The notes under the pieces are model-generated. The model made no database searches, was not told the origin of the DNA, and worked only from the letters and a program-made list of their open reading frames with translations. A stretch of 64,000 nucleotides of DNA from Peromyscus leucopus (taxonomy: Eukaryota; Chordata; Mammalia; Rodentia; Cricetidae): contig NC_051073.1 of NCBI RefSeq assembly GCF_004664715.2, positions 60,311,379-60,375,378 on the forward strand, written 5' to 3'. Below are positions 1 to 11,057 of this stretch, piece by piece. The first letter of the stretch is position 1. The number at the start of each line of letters is the position of its first letter. A program made the position numbers and the translations under genes.

Positions 1-113
1 ACACACACACATGTAGTTTTCCATGTCTGTATTTTGGATAGGATGTTTAGTGTCTTTGGAAACCGAACCTAATGGTAGTATATTGAGATTTCATATCAAA
101 AGAGCCCATTCTT

Positions 114-285
114 GGCCGGTGGTGGTGGCGCACGCCTTTAATCCCAGCACTTGGGAGGCAGAGCCAGGCGGATCTCTGTGAGTTCGAGGCCAGCCTGGGC
201 TACCAAGTGAGTTCCAGGAAAGGTGCAAAGCTACACAGAGAAACCCTGTCTCGAAAAACCAAAAAAAAAAAAAAAAAAAAAAAAA
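114..285 (+). mobile_element. B1 SINE
   Basis: A full-length 7SL-derived B1 with the CCTTTAATCCCAGCAC block, GAGTTCGAGGCCAGCC block and an A tail. ATTCTT occurs just before it (108-113) and just after the A tail, consistent with a target-site duplication. It is little diverged. Confidence 0.95.
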
Positions 286-390
286 TTCTTGATAACATTT
301 ATATAAAAATAGACAATACATGTTATATTTACAAACACATTTACAAAATAGTCCATGAGCTGGTGACATCTGAGAAGTGGTCTTTACGTT

Positions 391-470
391 GCGGTGCTGG
401 GAATTGAACCCCGAGCCCCACGCACGCTAGACAAGCACTCTGCCCATGAATGACACCTCACCCCCCTCAG
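391..470 (-). mobile_element. ID/tRNA-derived SINE fragment
   Basis: It carries the reverse-strand tRNA-like block GGGAATTGAACC followed by CACGCACGCTAGACAAGC, as in ID-type SINEs. It is short and diverged. Confidence 0.6.
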
Positions 471-2357
471 CCTTCAGCGGAGCCGAGAGGAGAGCCAGGC
501 CTGCTGAATTATGAATTGTGTTCCTCCCCTTGCCCTTTCCAGCTTGCTTCCGGTGCATTGGTCCCTGTGGCGGCTGGAAGCTCAGAGCCCAGGGGATGGT
601 GGGTGCAGGCTCGGAAGGCATGTTCGCCCCGTGGCCTCGCCTGCAGAGCTCTTAGGATACAGTCAGGCAGGTTCTCTTTTTTCCTCTGGCACCATTATAT
701 ATTTAATAGGCCTTTGTGGGCTGGCCTGGGGACCTAATTGCCATTGATAATGCTGCTTGGAGCTTAGAGTGCACTTTTCCCACAGAAATAAACACATTAC
801 CAACGAAGTCTGCAAACAGATGTGTGGGGGTACATAGGTGGAGCTATATCGACGTGGAGGCCAGGTGCTGACAGCTGGGGATTTAGGCCAAGGGCAGGTG
901 GCGGGTGCTGAGTGGCCAGAGATGGCCCCGGGAAAGAGTTGGTCTCACAGGGAGGGTGGAGCTCAGACCCTGTGACTGTTGCGATCCTTGCCTGGCTGTT
1001 GAGTGGTAGGCCCTTAGCCCAGGCGCCGGGCATGTGGGTGATGGAGGAGCATTTGGTGGAAAGAGTGAATGCTGCCCACAGGGAAGGAAGCCTCCAAGAC
1101 TGAGATGTGAGCAAGAGAGGAGAGAGGTCCAGCTGGTGGGAAGCGGAGCCCAGAGTCTGGTGTTGGGGAATAAGAAGGGCAAAGTGGAAATGTCTGCCGA
1201 GCCCTGAGACTGGATTCTGTAGACCGGAGAGAGATGCAGGTGGTCCTTTTAATAACACCGTGGGACAGTGCATTGAGGAGAAAGGCTTTGCCCAGAACAC
1301 TTTCTTCTTGCTTCTTCCCTCCTTGTTATGTGTTAGAGTCAAGTGTGATGTGTTGGAAAGCAAGCCGGCTTTCGGGCAGCTGATACTCTGTAGCTGCACC
1401 GCCTTGGGCCCTGCTTCACTTGTTTGTAAATGGTGGTAAGAGTATCCATTTTGCTGGGCGGAAACCATGAAAGAAGCGGGCAGCACGGGCCTTGGCAGCC
1501 GCAGGAGCCTTAGCCTCACAGCGAGCTGTTGAATACGAGGCATAGGACGTTGGTAAAGGGTAGTAGGTCACATGCATTGGTGGGCCAGACTAGCTGGTGT
1601 GAGCCAGAGACCATGTGATACAGGTGCCACGTGGTGGGGCCTGGTGGGGCCTGTGCTGCTGCTGGGGTTCTCCTTGGGGGGCCTCTTGCTGCGACCTTGA
1701 CCTCCCCTCTTTGTGTGGAGACACCTGGGGATTGGTTGGGTGCCTACCAAGAGGCTGAGGGGTTAAGTCTCTGTTTCTCCTCCTTCCTTCTGAAAGTCGA
1801 TCCTCTCTTGGGGCAGAGACACACCGAGCAGACCACATTAATCCCTAGAGGGTTTCACCCCAGCTTTGTGGTTTTGTTTTGTGGGGCAGTTCTGTGTGCT
1901 TGGTTTTGAAACCAGGTGGCCAGGTTAGAAACAGCTGGAAGAAGAACATAAGTTCCTTTACGCCTTGTATTGCCCTAACCTCTCGCTGCTGTATTTTGGA
2001 CCCAGTTGGGGACAGAAGGAGTCCTAACGTTTTACCCCTACCCCCCACCCCGTTGGTTGTTGTTGCTCCCCTGTGGTGGGCTGCTCTGTCCCTTCTGCTG
2101 CTGGTCCTGTCTTGCAGCATGCTTCCAAGTCTCCGGCTGTTTGTTATAGTGACTGGAGTTGTGACAAATCTTATATTTGTAGAGGGGGACTTAGGGTTGA
2201 CCCGGCTGATCCATGTGACCCTCTTCAGTGTGGTGTTAGGTCCTATGCTAATAATGGTGAGTTTAGCTGGTTAAATACTGTGACCCCAGAGAGGGATTAG
2301 TCTATGGATGAGGTGGGGAGCAGTGCCCTTTCATAAGAATGGAGGGTATGGAGCCGA

Positions 2358-2520
2358 GCGAGCTGGGCACACGTCTTTAATCCCAGCACTCGGGAGGCAG
2401 AGCCAGGCATATATCTCTGTGAGTTCGAGGCCAGCCTGGACAGACATGTCGAGCGACATCCAGGACAGACACCAAAATGATGCAGAGAAACCCTGTCTCG
2501 AAAAAGCAAACAAACCAAAA
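2358..2520 (+). mobile_element. B1 SINE
   Basis: It has the CTTTAATCCCAGCACTCGGG block, GAGTTCGAGGCCAGCC and the GAAACCCTGTCTCG end with an A-rich tail. The middle is somewhat rearranged. Confidence 0.9.
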
Positions 2521-3236
2521 AGAACGGAGGGTATGTGGCTCCGAAGGTGAAGGCGCATTAGCTGCCCCGAGCGTTTAAGCAGCGGAGCTGGCCTTGTTTT
2601 TTTCTGGAGTGGCGGTATCACTTGCCCCGTAGCTTCCTGATGGCCATAGCATGGGAGGAGCCATTGGCTAGGTACCAGCTGGCTTCCTCCTCTCCAAGTA
2701 GCTCCGGTTTGTGTCCCCTTTGGCCACCCTCCGCCGCCGCCGCATGCCTGCCATCCAGCACTTCTTGCTCGCTGTTAGCTTTGCGATCGTGCACCGGGGG
2801 GCTAATGACATTCAGATGGCATGAGGTTAGAATAGCCTTTTTACATCTTCTTTATTCCTCGGAGTCACACTGAGGCCCCGGCTGTATGTGCAGTTTTCGG
2901 CTCATTACAGCTTTCTGGAGCAGGGGTGGAGTTCTGTCTCCTCCAGAGAGTGCCGCCATTCCGCTAGCCCTTCGGCGCCCCGTTTGTCAGAGGGTCCGTC
3001 AGTCCTGGTTGGCAGTGCTTGCTCACAGGGTCCAGGTGGAGAGCCATAAGAATCCTAGCCCAGAGGTAACCTCCATTGTTAGGTCAGGTAGGCAAGGGTC
3101 CCCAGGGGTTTTCTTTCCTTTCATCAAAGGGCCTCACCTTGCTGCATCCTGGGCAGAATATTCTAGGTGCCCATTGAGGAACTGGACCAGCGCCAGCATC
3201 CTAAGGGTGTGACAGGAGTTTGGCCATTTGACAGTC

Positions 3237-3359
3237 GCTGCTGCTGCTGCTTCTCCTCCTCCTCCTTCTCTTTCTTCTTCTTCTTCTTCTTCTTCTTCTT
3301 CTTCTTCTTCTTCTTCTTCTTCTTCTTCTTCTTCTTCTTCTTCTTCTTCTTCTTCTTCC
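3237..3359 (+). repeat. CTG/CTC/CTT trinucleotide microsatellite
   Basis: A short CTG run grades through CTC into a long, nearly pure TTC run of about 28 units (about 3,273-3,357). In the transcript it would be UUC; the minus strand is GAA. Confidence 0.95.
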
Positions 3360-3479
3360 TACTAGAATGGCTATTTCCTTGAAAACTTTTATGAGCCGAG
3401 TCCTGTGCTGAGACATTTGGGCTGTACTGATAAATGAGACCAGTGCCACCCTTCCTTCAGTGGCCAAGTCAAATATCGG

Positions 3480-3487
3480 TGACGTCA
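3480..3487 (+). promoter_or_regulatory. Palindromic CRE/ATF motif TGACGTCA
   Basis: An exact 8-base palindromic cAMP-response/ATF motif in intron 1. A second exact copy lies at 11,930. Whether it is used is unknown. Confidence 0.35.
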
Positions 3488-3968
3488 TTCAGAGATGAGC
3501 TGTTGGGAGAGAAAGCACAGTAACAAGAGGATTGCCTTACCATCCCCCACCTGATGCAGGGAGCTGAGGAAAGGCTTCCCGGGGGCCAAGGGCCCCGTCT
3601 CAAAATAGTGTTTGTAAAGGTCTCAGAATGCATGGATTTATAAAGGAAAGCAGTTAGAAATACAACACATGTTGAGTAAGATGGCCGTAACTTGTTGGTA
3701 ATAGATTTGCTGGGTTGGTGAGTCACGTAAGATCTGGATGGCAGGTTTGAGAATTTCTGTTATTTAGAGCGGTGGTCCTATGATAAACAGCACAGGAGCT
3801 CTCTGCTCCAAGAAAGGAAAGGTGACTTGGTGGAGTCAGTGACTGTAGTCACTGCTGGCATGTGCCACCTCCATTCTAAGCTGCAGTGAGCATTAGTGCA
3901 TTTACAAGTTCGCTGATGTTGGCGGAATAAGGATAGACCTTTTCTCCACCCAAGGTCACAGACTCTCC

Positions 3969-4165
3969 TGCCTGGTGTGGTGCACACTGTATATAATAAC
4001 ATGTGGGAGGTAGAGGCAGGGGGTTCATGAATTGCAGGCCTGTGCCTGCATAGTGAAACATTGCTCCAAAATACTAGAGATGTAATGTAGCTCAGTGGTA
4101 GAGGGCTTACACAGAGGTGGAATGCATAAACAAAGCCCTGGGTTCGATCCTGTGCACCAAACAAG
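3969..4165 (+). mobile_element. B4-type composite SINE (B1-like plus ID-like)
   Basis: A diverged B1-like half is followed by an ID-like half with TAGCTCAGTGGTAGAGGGC and CCCTGGGTTCGATCC, the pol III A-box and B-box regions of a tRNA-derived SINE. Confidence 0.7.
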
Positions 4166-4237
4166 GTCAAGTTCATAGGTACAGATGCATTAAAAAAATT
4201 AGCCAAGATTTGGAAGTAAAAGAGAATTTGTAAACTT

Positions 4238-4457
4238 TATTTTTTTTCTTTTTTAGACTTACTTATTTTCATTGTATTAAGCGTGGGTGTTTTGCCTGCA
4301 TATATCTGAGCACCATGTGCAAAGCCAGAAGAGGCATTGGATCCCTGGAACTGGAGTTGCAGACAGGTGTGAGCTGCTGTGTGGGTGCTGGGAATTGAAC
4401 CTGGGTCCTCTGAAAGAGCAGCCAGTGCTCTTCACCACTGAGCCATCTCTCCAGCCC
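4238..4457 (-). mobile_element. B3-type SINE
   Basis: On the + strand it runs from poly-T to GAGCCATCTCTCCAGCCC, the reverse complement of the B2/B3 head. Near-repeats TGTAAACTTT and TGTGAACTTT flank it as a decayed target-site duplication. Confidence 0.85.
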
Positions 4458-4850
4458 TCAGTCTGTGAACTTTTGATGTCATAGCATAGCGCAGTGTAAG
4501 AAGTCCGTCCGAAGGCTTTCTGCTGCCCTGGGGAGAGAGCTCAGCTTAGTCTTCAGGGCCCACAATCAGGACTGGGGGAGGCTACAATGATCTGTGTGAA
4601 CCGGAAGAGAAACCCAATTGTTCCTAGTATCTAGTTTGGTCTTAAGTATGTTACTTTCTAACAACCTCTTTCAAAAAAGTATTTTTGTGCTTACCTCCTT
4701 ATGTCCTCTTTTGACCTAGCCTTGTTATTTTAATGCATCTTTATTGTAAAACTTTGAAATATGCTCAGTGTTGGTTTGTATGGGAATTAGGTCTTTTTAA
4801 CAATTAACTGATCCTTGAGCCCACAGTAAGAACTGCTGAGTGAGCAGATG

Positions 4851-5259
4851 TGATGACTAATCTCAGTTGTCAACTTGACACAGCTGGGAAGAGGGAACCT
4901 TGATCGAAGAATTGCCTTCATCAGACTGGCCTGTGGGCATGTGGCGGGAGAGGGGCATCTTCTTGGTTGCTGATTGATTGAGGAGGGCCCAGCCCCTTGT
5001 GGGCACTACCATTCCCTAGGCAGATGGGTCTGGACTGTATAAGAAAGGTAACCGAATGTGAGTCTGGGTGCTAGCCAGTAAGCAGTCTTCTCCTGGTTTC
5101 TGCTTTCAAGCTCCTGCCCTGCTTGAGTTCCTGCCTAGCCTTCTCTCAGTGAGGAACTGTGAACTGAAAGTGTAAGATGAAGTATAAACCCTTTCTTCCC
5201 CAAGTTGTGTTTGGTCAGAGTGTTTTTATCACAGGAACAGAAGGCAAACCAGGACAGCA
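4851..5259 (+). mobile_element. LTR-like repeat, probably MaLR-type solo LTR
   Basis: It starts TGATGACTAATCTCAGTTGT and has a polyadenylation-like AGTATAAACCC region before a T-rich 3' end. I recognise the sequence as a common rodent dispersed LTR but cannot name the subfamily. No internal coding region is present. Confidence 0.6.
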
Positions 5260-5851
5260 GGAAGTGAGTGTGTTGCCCAGAACAGAGGCCTAGGCTGGAG
5301 ACATTAGTTTTGGAGTGCTCTTCTACAGAGACATCTCTTGTGGAAAGTATGGGGTGGACAAAGGAGGGTACTGAGTGAGCCCAGAGAAGCCTCAGTGTAT
5401 ATATATAGAGGAAGAGGATGGGAGATTTAGAGGGGGGACTGGAGGGTCACAGAGGCCTCAGAGGCTTCGAGAACCTGACAGCCACAGGTGGGGTAGGGAC
5501 ATTGTTGAGCCATCTCAGTGGCAGGGGCCAGATTTCAGAGGGATGAGGACTGGACAGGGAAGTGATAGAAAGTTCTGACCATGAATGGGGATGGGAGTGA
5601 CATGGGGAACCTGAGAGAGTGGTTTTAAAAGATGCATCAGTGGCAGCCTCTCCAGTCAGGCTGTAGCTAAAATCCACTTTAAGAGAGTGTGCTGATTTCC
5701 CCAGCAAAGGTTTGGTCAATAAACCTGAACCAGCTTATATACATAGAAAGAATATGTGCATAAAAACCTATTTCAGGGCCGTTCAGACCTGTAGAGTAAG
5801 GCCCAGAAATCTGTATTTACAGGAAGCATGTACTTAACAGTTCTGATACTG

Positions 5852-6002
5852 CTGTGCGTGGTAGCACATGCCTTTAACCCTAGCTCTCAGGAGGCCCTGG
5901 GAAGAGGCAGGAAGATCTCTCTGTGTGTGTATGAGGTCAGCCTGGTCTACACAGGGAGTTCCAGGATAGCCAGGGTGGTACAGTGAGACATCTCAAAAAA
6001 GG
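5852..6002 (+). mobile_element. B1 SINE, diverged
   Basis: It carries the block GCCTTTAACCCTAGC and CAGCCTGGTCTACACAGGGA with an A-rich end. Divergence and a small insertion suggest an older copy. Confidence 0.85.
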
Positions 6003-6034
6003 GGAAGGAGTAGGATGTAGCTCCGAAAATTTGT

Positions 6035-6262
6035 GGTGTTTTAGTCAGTTTCTTGTGGCTGTAACAAAATGTCCAAGATAATTCACTTAGGAGGAGGAAA
6101 GGCTTATTTTGGCTCCGGGTTTCCTAGGTTTGAGTCCGTGATCTCTGGGCCCCATGGCTTGGGTTTGTGGTGCTACCATCTGTTACAGCAACAGCCTGTG
6201 GAAAAGGCCTGTATACCTTATGACGAGTGTGAAGCAGAGCAGGAAGGAGCCCGAGTCCTAGG
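6035..6262 (-). mobile_element. LTR fragment, MaLR-like, antisense
   Basis: It begins TTTTAGTCAGTTTCTTGTGG with GGAAAGGCTTATTTTGGCTC, typical of the reverse strand of rodent MaLR-type LTR 3' ends. The boundary at the far side is uncertain. Confidence 0.5.
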
Positions 6263-6744
6263 ATTCCTTGGCTTTGCAATAATGTACTGCAGTTGGGAGC
6301 TAAGCTTTGTACTCTTGGGCCTTTGGGGAACATTCCAAACCCAAACTATAGCAGGGAGCGTTAATTTGTGTGGCAGACAGTCGTTTGGCAGGCAGGGTTA
6401 CTGCTCTCCACTGACTGGGGCGGCATGCCATGCTGCCACTGTATCGCCAGTGTCCTGCCGTGTCACTTGGCCCGAGCCCATGAAGTTTTCGGTATTCTGT
6501 GAAGGGCTCCCAGCGAACTGCAGGCATGCAAGTTCACGGAGGAAGATGGATCAGGCTGTCACGGCTCTTTTCAGTTCGTCACCCTCAGTGACTAGAGGGG
6601 AAAGAGAACTTGCCTCTGGCCCCCTGGCTCTTTTTCTTAGGGAATGGGGGAGAGCGCCAGAGATGTCTGTGGCAATGTTCCCACGGCCAGGTGTAGAGAA
6701 GAATACAGGATCTTTGTTCACACACTGGGCAGGCTCTGCATGTG

Positions 6745-6810
6745 CCCTCTTAGGCTTGGCCTGAGGCGAGTCTTTTAATTGCTTTGAACCTCAGTTTTCA
6801 TGCCTCTAAA
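6745..6810 (+). mobile_element. MIR-like fragment
   Basis: It resembles the conserved MIR segment around the 'cctcagttt' core, ending at a GT microsatellite. Weak. Confidence 0.35.
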
Positions 6811-6838
6811 GTGTGTGTGTGTGTGTGTGTGTGTGTGG
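6811..6838 (+). repeat. GT microsatellite
   Basis: About 13 perfect GT units. Confidence 0.95.
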
Positions 6839-6884
6839 TTCCGCTCCCCACAGCAGTGGTTTAGAGCCAGAACATGTACACATC

Positions 6885-6968
6885 TTTTTGGGGTGCTGGT
6901 GGAGGTACTGGGGATTGAACCCAGGGCCTCACACATGCTAGACGTAGAGTGCTCCGTCAGTCTCCCAC
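6885..6968 (-). mobile_element. ID-type SINE fragment
   Basis: It carries GGGGATTGAACCCAGGGCCT and CACATGCTAGAC, the reverse complement of the ID/B4 tRNA-like head. Confidence 0.7.
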
Positions 6969-7913
6969 CCTGTGTTCAACACAAGTGGCAGATGTAACTG
7001 TTTCTCTGAACGCTTAGTCTCGCCACCTATCAGGCGTCCTGATGTTTCTGTTTCATGTCATCTGAAAAAGATGCAGGTGTCACCCGCTAGATTGATTTTA
7101 TGACTGCTTCTGAGTGGAGACCGGAAGGCTGGAAACGTGGGTTGGGGAACAGAATGTGGTCGTGCGTATGAAAGCATGCCTGTGTACTGTGTGGGTCAGG
7201 AGCACTTGAGTTGCTTTTTTTTCTTATCAATTAGGGAAGCTTTGAGGCTTGATTGGGTTTCCAGAGTGGGAATTCACCTCCTCCTCCCCTGTTCCTCTTC
7301 TCCCTGCCCTCCCCACCTCTCTAGTTCAGTGTTTCTACCAGTTCATCCTCGTTAGCAGGCCTGGCACACCGGGCTGGCAGTCACCCAAAGCCCTCTTGGC
7401 CCTAGAAGAGGTTTTCCAAAACATTAAAAGCCTCAGGGACTTACGTCTTGGTTAAATGCACTGCAGTTGCAATTTCAGGATAAGCAAACCTGTTTTTATA
7501 GGCTCCTGGATCAATTGTCCTGCCCCTGACTTGTCCCTGGTTGACAGCCACATTGGTGCTGTGCAGAATACAGGGAGAAGCTGGCTTGTGCAGTCTTTAG
7601 TATTTCTCCAAGGAAACAAAACACACACTGAGGATTCTTAGCCGAAATGATGGGGTCAGAAGTATTTTGGATTTCAAGGTTGTTTTTTTTTTTTTTTTTT
7701 TTTTAAATCTTTTTGTATACATAATGAGATCTTGGTGATGAGTTCCATGTCTGAAGATCATTTCCCTTTCAAATGCATCTTGTATGCATAGCCTGAAGGT
7801 AATTTTATGGAATATTCTTTTAGCGTACCTGCATTTGCACTGGGACACATTAGGTGTAGTTGGATGTGCGATTGTCCACTTATCATGTTGATACTCTAGA
7901 AGTATTGTGTTTG

Positions 7914-8005
7914 GACCCAAGCATGGCGGCACAAATCTGTAATCCCAGCGCTTGGGAGACTGACCAAAGAGGGTCACTGCCAGCCTGTGCTACACAGACC
8001 TCGTT
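7914..8005 (+). mobile_element. B1 SINE, truncated
   Basis: It has TCTGTAATCCCAGCGCTTGG and CCAGCCTGTGCTACACAGA. The 3' part is missing. Confidence 0.75.
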
Positions 8006-8107
8006 TTCAATTTTCCGATTCCAGATGTTCAGCCTGTCTAAGAATGTAGCTAGCTTTGTGTTTACAGGACAAGGATAGCCTGTGACCTTTGTTCCACTCT
8101 GGGTGCG

Positions 8108-8180
8108 AGGGTCCTTCAGACTTGGGTCTGAATCAGAGGTCACTTACTTACTCTGTAACCCTGAGCAAGTGTTGCAGCTT
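8108..8180 (+). mobile_element. MIR-like fragment
   Basis: The segment ACTCTGTAACCCTGAGCAAG resembles the MIR core 'tgtgaccttgggcaag'. It is short. Confidence 0.4.
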
Positions 8181-8189
8181 TAGTGCTGA

Positions 8190-8343
8190 GTACCTCCTAA
8201 AGGCCCACGTGGAGGTCAGGAGACACATTGGACTCCCTGGAACTGGAGTTATGGGCCACTCTGTGAATGCTGAGCATCGAACCTTGGTTCTCTGCTAGAG
8301 CGAGCAGCAAGGGCTCTTAACCACTAAGCCATCTCTCCAGCCC
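8190..8343 (-). mobile_element. B3-type SINE
   Basis: It ends with AAGCCATCTCTCCAGCCC, with GGAACTGGAGTTATGGGCC upstream, the reverse complement of a B3 body and head. Confidence 0.8.
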
Positions 8344-8702
8344 TTCTTCTTAATACACACCTAGCTCCCCCACCACCTGCAGCTAGAGGCATGTGCTTGT
8401 CCTGTCCCCCCCCCCCCAATTCAGGGACTCAGGACGCTTTAATTGTATTTCAAAGCCTACTGGGTAAACAATGACATCAGAAACTGGTGATGTGACTCCC
8501 AAACTTACTCTGTGGTTCAGCCTTCCTTGCTGGTTTGTGAGCGGTGCTCTGCCATGTGGTTGGTGGCAGATGCTTAGGATGCATCCTTTGAAAGAGCATA
8601 CGTTACTTATATTTAAAAATTAGGCTTATTTTGTCTAGCCCCTCATCCATGTTATAAGAATTCGCTAGGCGAGTGTTACATGCAGGATATTTTTTGGTTT
8701 TT

Positions 8703-8784
8703 CTTTTCATGGTGTCTATGGATTGAACCCAGGACCTTGTGCCTGCTAGGCAAGTGCTCTACAGAGCCACAGCCCCAGTCCTGT
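8703..8784 (-). mobile_element. ID-type SINE fragment
   Basis: It has GGATTGAACCCAGGACCTTG and TGCTAGGCAAGTGCTCTAC, the reverse complement of the tRNA-like head. Confidence 0.75.
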
Positions 8785-8819
8785 TTTTCTTCAAATTCTA
8801 TATACCAGTTCCTGTAAAG

Positions 8820-8925
8820 GAAAAAAAACAAAACAAAACAAAAAAAAAAAAAAAAACAAAGCAAAAAAAACAAAAAAACAAAAAAAACCCCAAAAAAACC
8901 CAAACTCCCCCAAACTAAAAACAAA
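8820..8925 (+). repeat. A-rich low-complexity tract
   Basis: Runs of A separated by single C or CCC over about 100 bp. It may be an expanded SINE tail. Confidence 0.85.
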
Positions 8926-9151
8926 ACCAATCAGCTTCCCCACAAACGAAACAAAACAGAAAACTCGTGGCCTCTGAAGTCGAGGAGCAGCCAGTAGGGC
9001 AAGGGCAGGAGGACAGGTGGGCACTGTGTGTACATGGAAAAGTGCTGGCGTGCCAGAGCAAGCGGGCGGGGTCATGCCTGTGGGAAGTGATGGTGGCATC
9101 TGAGCCCTCTCTTATAGCCATTTCTATTTTTTCTTTCTTTTACTGGGCAGG

Positions 9152-9152
<1 letters not shown>

Positions 9153-9197
<45 letters not shown>
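9153..9197 (+). repeat. TG microsatellite
   Basis: About 22 uninterrupted TG units. Confidence 0.97.
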
Positions 9198-9199
<2 letters not shown>

Positions 9200-9239
9200 G
9201 AATGTGTACACTCACATGTGGATGTGGGTGTGAATGCAT

Positions 9240-9515
9240 GTGCGTGGCGGCCAGAGGTTGGTGTGTGTTGAGTGTCTTTCTCAGTCAATCTTGTATATTG
9301 AGGCAGGGTCTCTCACCTGAACCCAGAGCTGGTTTGGCTCATCTGTCTAGCCATCTTACTCCTGGGATCAAATCTCCCCTCCGGAGTGCTGGGTTTCCAG
9401 CCAGCCAGCCCCACATCTGATTACATGGGAGCTGGGGATCTGAACTCCTGTCTTCACACTTGCCACAAGTGTTTTACCACTGAGTGATCTCCCTAGTGCT
9501 GTCCCGAATCCCCAG
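9240..9515 (-). mobile_element. B4-like composite SINE
   Basis: It has GAGGCAGGGTCTCTCACCTG and then GGGGATCTGAACTCCTG and ACCACTGAGTGATCTCCC, a common rodent composite of 7SL-like and tRNA-like halves on the reverse strand. The family name is from memory. Confidence 0.6.
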
Positions 9516-9885
9516 CAAGTATTTTTGTTTTGTTTTGTTTTTCTGTTTCTCAAGTGGAAATAGTGCCAGCCTTACAGAAGAGGTGCATGAAAAACGAATA
9601 TAAAAGGTTCTCATACACCCTTTATTCAGGAGCCATGACTACATTTGATCACATTTAGTTAGACTCTTCCTCTGCATGTATAATGAGCACGTATGATGTT
9701 CTTTGCTCCTTAAATGCTTCAGAGCAGTCACGTGACACAGCAGTGTTTCAGCCCTATTGAGCTGCATTTCCCAGAATTAACTAATTCCTGTCATTAAGCA
9801 ATGCATGACTGTATTTCCTAAAACGTGGGAATATTATCTTACCTAACAATGCAATGATCAAAATCAGGAAAGGAGAACGGATGGC

Positions 9886-10193
9886 CTTTAGTGGCCCCTG
9901 GGGAATGAGTCCAGGAACCCTGCCGATATGAAAATCCACGAGTGCCAAGATCCCTAAGACTAGTACAGTGTTTTATACATATGTAACCCTGTCTGTGCAC
10001 TCCGAGTCATCTCTGGCTTGCTTGTGATGCCTGTACAGGGTAAATGCTGTGTGAACATCAGCGTGTTGTTGGGGCTGTGACGAGAACAATCATTCTATGA
10101 GTCCTTCCAGGCTAATTCTTAGGAGTGCTTTCGATCTGAAGTTGATGGAATCTGCAGGTGTGTCAGCCACAGATTCATAGGGCCAACTCTGCA
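9886..10193 (+). mobile_element. Non-autonomous DNA transposon, Tigger-like
   Basis: The stretch matches, end to end from memory, a mammalian TcMar-Tigger-type element. Landmarks are GATATGAAAATCCACGAGTG, GTAAATGCTGTGTGAACA and the terminal GGGCCAACTCTG. It is strongly diverged. Confidence 0.5.
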
Positions 10194-10319
10194 ATGGGGC
10201 CCAGGCTCAAACCAGTGTGCCCAATGTCCTTTGGCTCTCGTTGCCCTGGGGTGACTCCTCCCTTGTCTCTTGTGACCTTGACATTTTTTTGAAGTGTTTT
10301 TTGTACAGCTTGAGATTTT

Positions 10320-10436
10320 TTTTGTTTGTTCATTTGTTTTTAAGTTTTAAAGTAACTTTTTAAAATTACATTTAATTATTGGGGGGTTGTGCATGCATAT
10401 TGGGGTTAGAGGATAACTCATGGGAGTCCATTCTCT

Positions 10437-10470
<34 letters not shown>

Positions 10471-10720
10471 TTGTTGTTTTTTTTTTGAGACAGGGTTTCT
10501 CTGTGTAGTTTTGGTGCCTGTCCCGGATCTTGCGCTGTAGCCCAGGCTGGCCTCGAACTCACATAGATTCTCTCTCTGCCTTCCGAGTGCTGGGGTTAAA
10601 GGCATGTGCTACCATCCAGGTCCCATGTTCTTCTATCGCGTGGATACTGAATATTGAACTTAGATCATCAGGCTTGGCAGCAAGCTCCTTTACCCACTGA
10701 GGTATCTCGCTGATCCTGTT
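10320..10720 (-). mobile_element. tRNA-derived SINE split by a B1
   Basis: GGTTAGAGGATAACTCATGG on the left and TGAATATTGAACTTAGATCA with CACTGAGGTATCTCGCTG on the right are two halves of one reverse-strand SINE. The B1 at 10,438-10,624 lies between them. Confidence 0.55.
10438..10624 (-). mobile_element. B1 SINE, antisense
   Basis: It runs poly-T, GAGACAGGGTTTCTCTGTGT, CAGGCTGGCCTCGAACTCAC, to GGCATGTGCTACC. CATTCTCTTC and CATGTTCTTC on the flanks look like a slightly decayed target-site duplication. Confidence 0.92.
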
Positions 10721-10732
10721 TATTTATTTTTG

Positions 10733-10842
10733 TTTTGACAGGATCCTGCTTTGTTGTCCAGGCTGGCTTCTAACTCTCAATCCTCCTGCCTCAGTCTCCC
10801 GCTTGGTGGGATTACAGATGTGAGCCAGCATACTCAAGCTAC
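10733..10842 (-). mobile_element. Older B1/7SL-like SINE, antisense
   Basis: It has TTGTTGTCCAGGCTGGCTTC, CCTCCTGCCTCAGTCTCCCG and GGATTACAGATGTGAGCC, which are 7SL-like blocks more Alu-like than young B1. Confidence 0.75.
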
Positions 10843-11057
10843 AGTTTGAGTCTTGATGTTTCCATTCAGTGTATCACAGCAGGAGGCCATTGTCTTATTT
10901 TGCACCATTACTGGTGATGTTAACAGCCCCTTACTTAGGAACTTTCATGTTTTGCCACAATACAGTCGAATTTCTTCACTGGGAGACTCTTTGAGAGATC
11001 TTTTTATAATGTAGCCAAATGGTGGTAATTTTTTTTTTTCTTTAAAAATTGAAATCA

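Larger units (their letters stand above)
9560..11035 (-). mobile_element. Old L1M-type LINE 3' region, interrupted
   Basis: Three pieces (about 9,560-9,885, 10,200-10,320 and 10,848-11,035) resemble the reverse strand of an ancient mammalian L1M element, for example ATGATCAAAATCAGGAAA and GCCAAATGGTGGTAATTT. Between them sit a DNA transposon, a SINE split by a B1, and an older B1-like copy. Confidence 0.55.

Noticed and set aside
797..1543. 248-codon open frame on the minus strand in intron 1
   Set aside because: It is long, but rich in Ser, Leu, Pro and His with no recognisable domain. There is no plausible promoter, splice pattern or family match. It looks like a chance frame in GC-rich intron.
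1455..1560. Ala/Lys/Arg-rich reading that hinted at a ribosomal protein pseudogene
   Set aside because: Only about 20 residues fit loosely. I could not extend the match or find a parent gene.
2730..2790. GCC-repeat and CpG-containing spot that might be exon 1 or a CpG-island promoter
   Set aside because: It is only about 60 bp, no signal-peptide coding sequence with a donor follows, and the flanks are CpG-poor.
3201..3488. Arg-rich frame on the minus strand
   Set aside because: It is the translation of a trinucleotide repeat.
6069..6764. 231-codon open frame on the plus strand
   Set aside because: Its first third lies in an antisense LTR fragment and the rest in unique intron. The translation shows no family I know.
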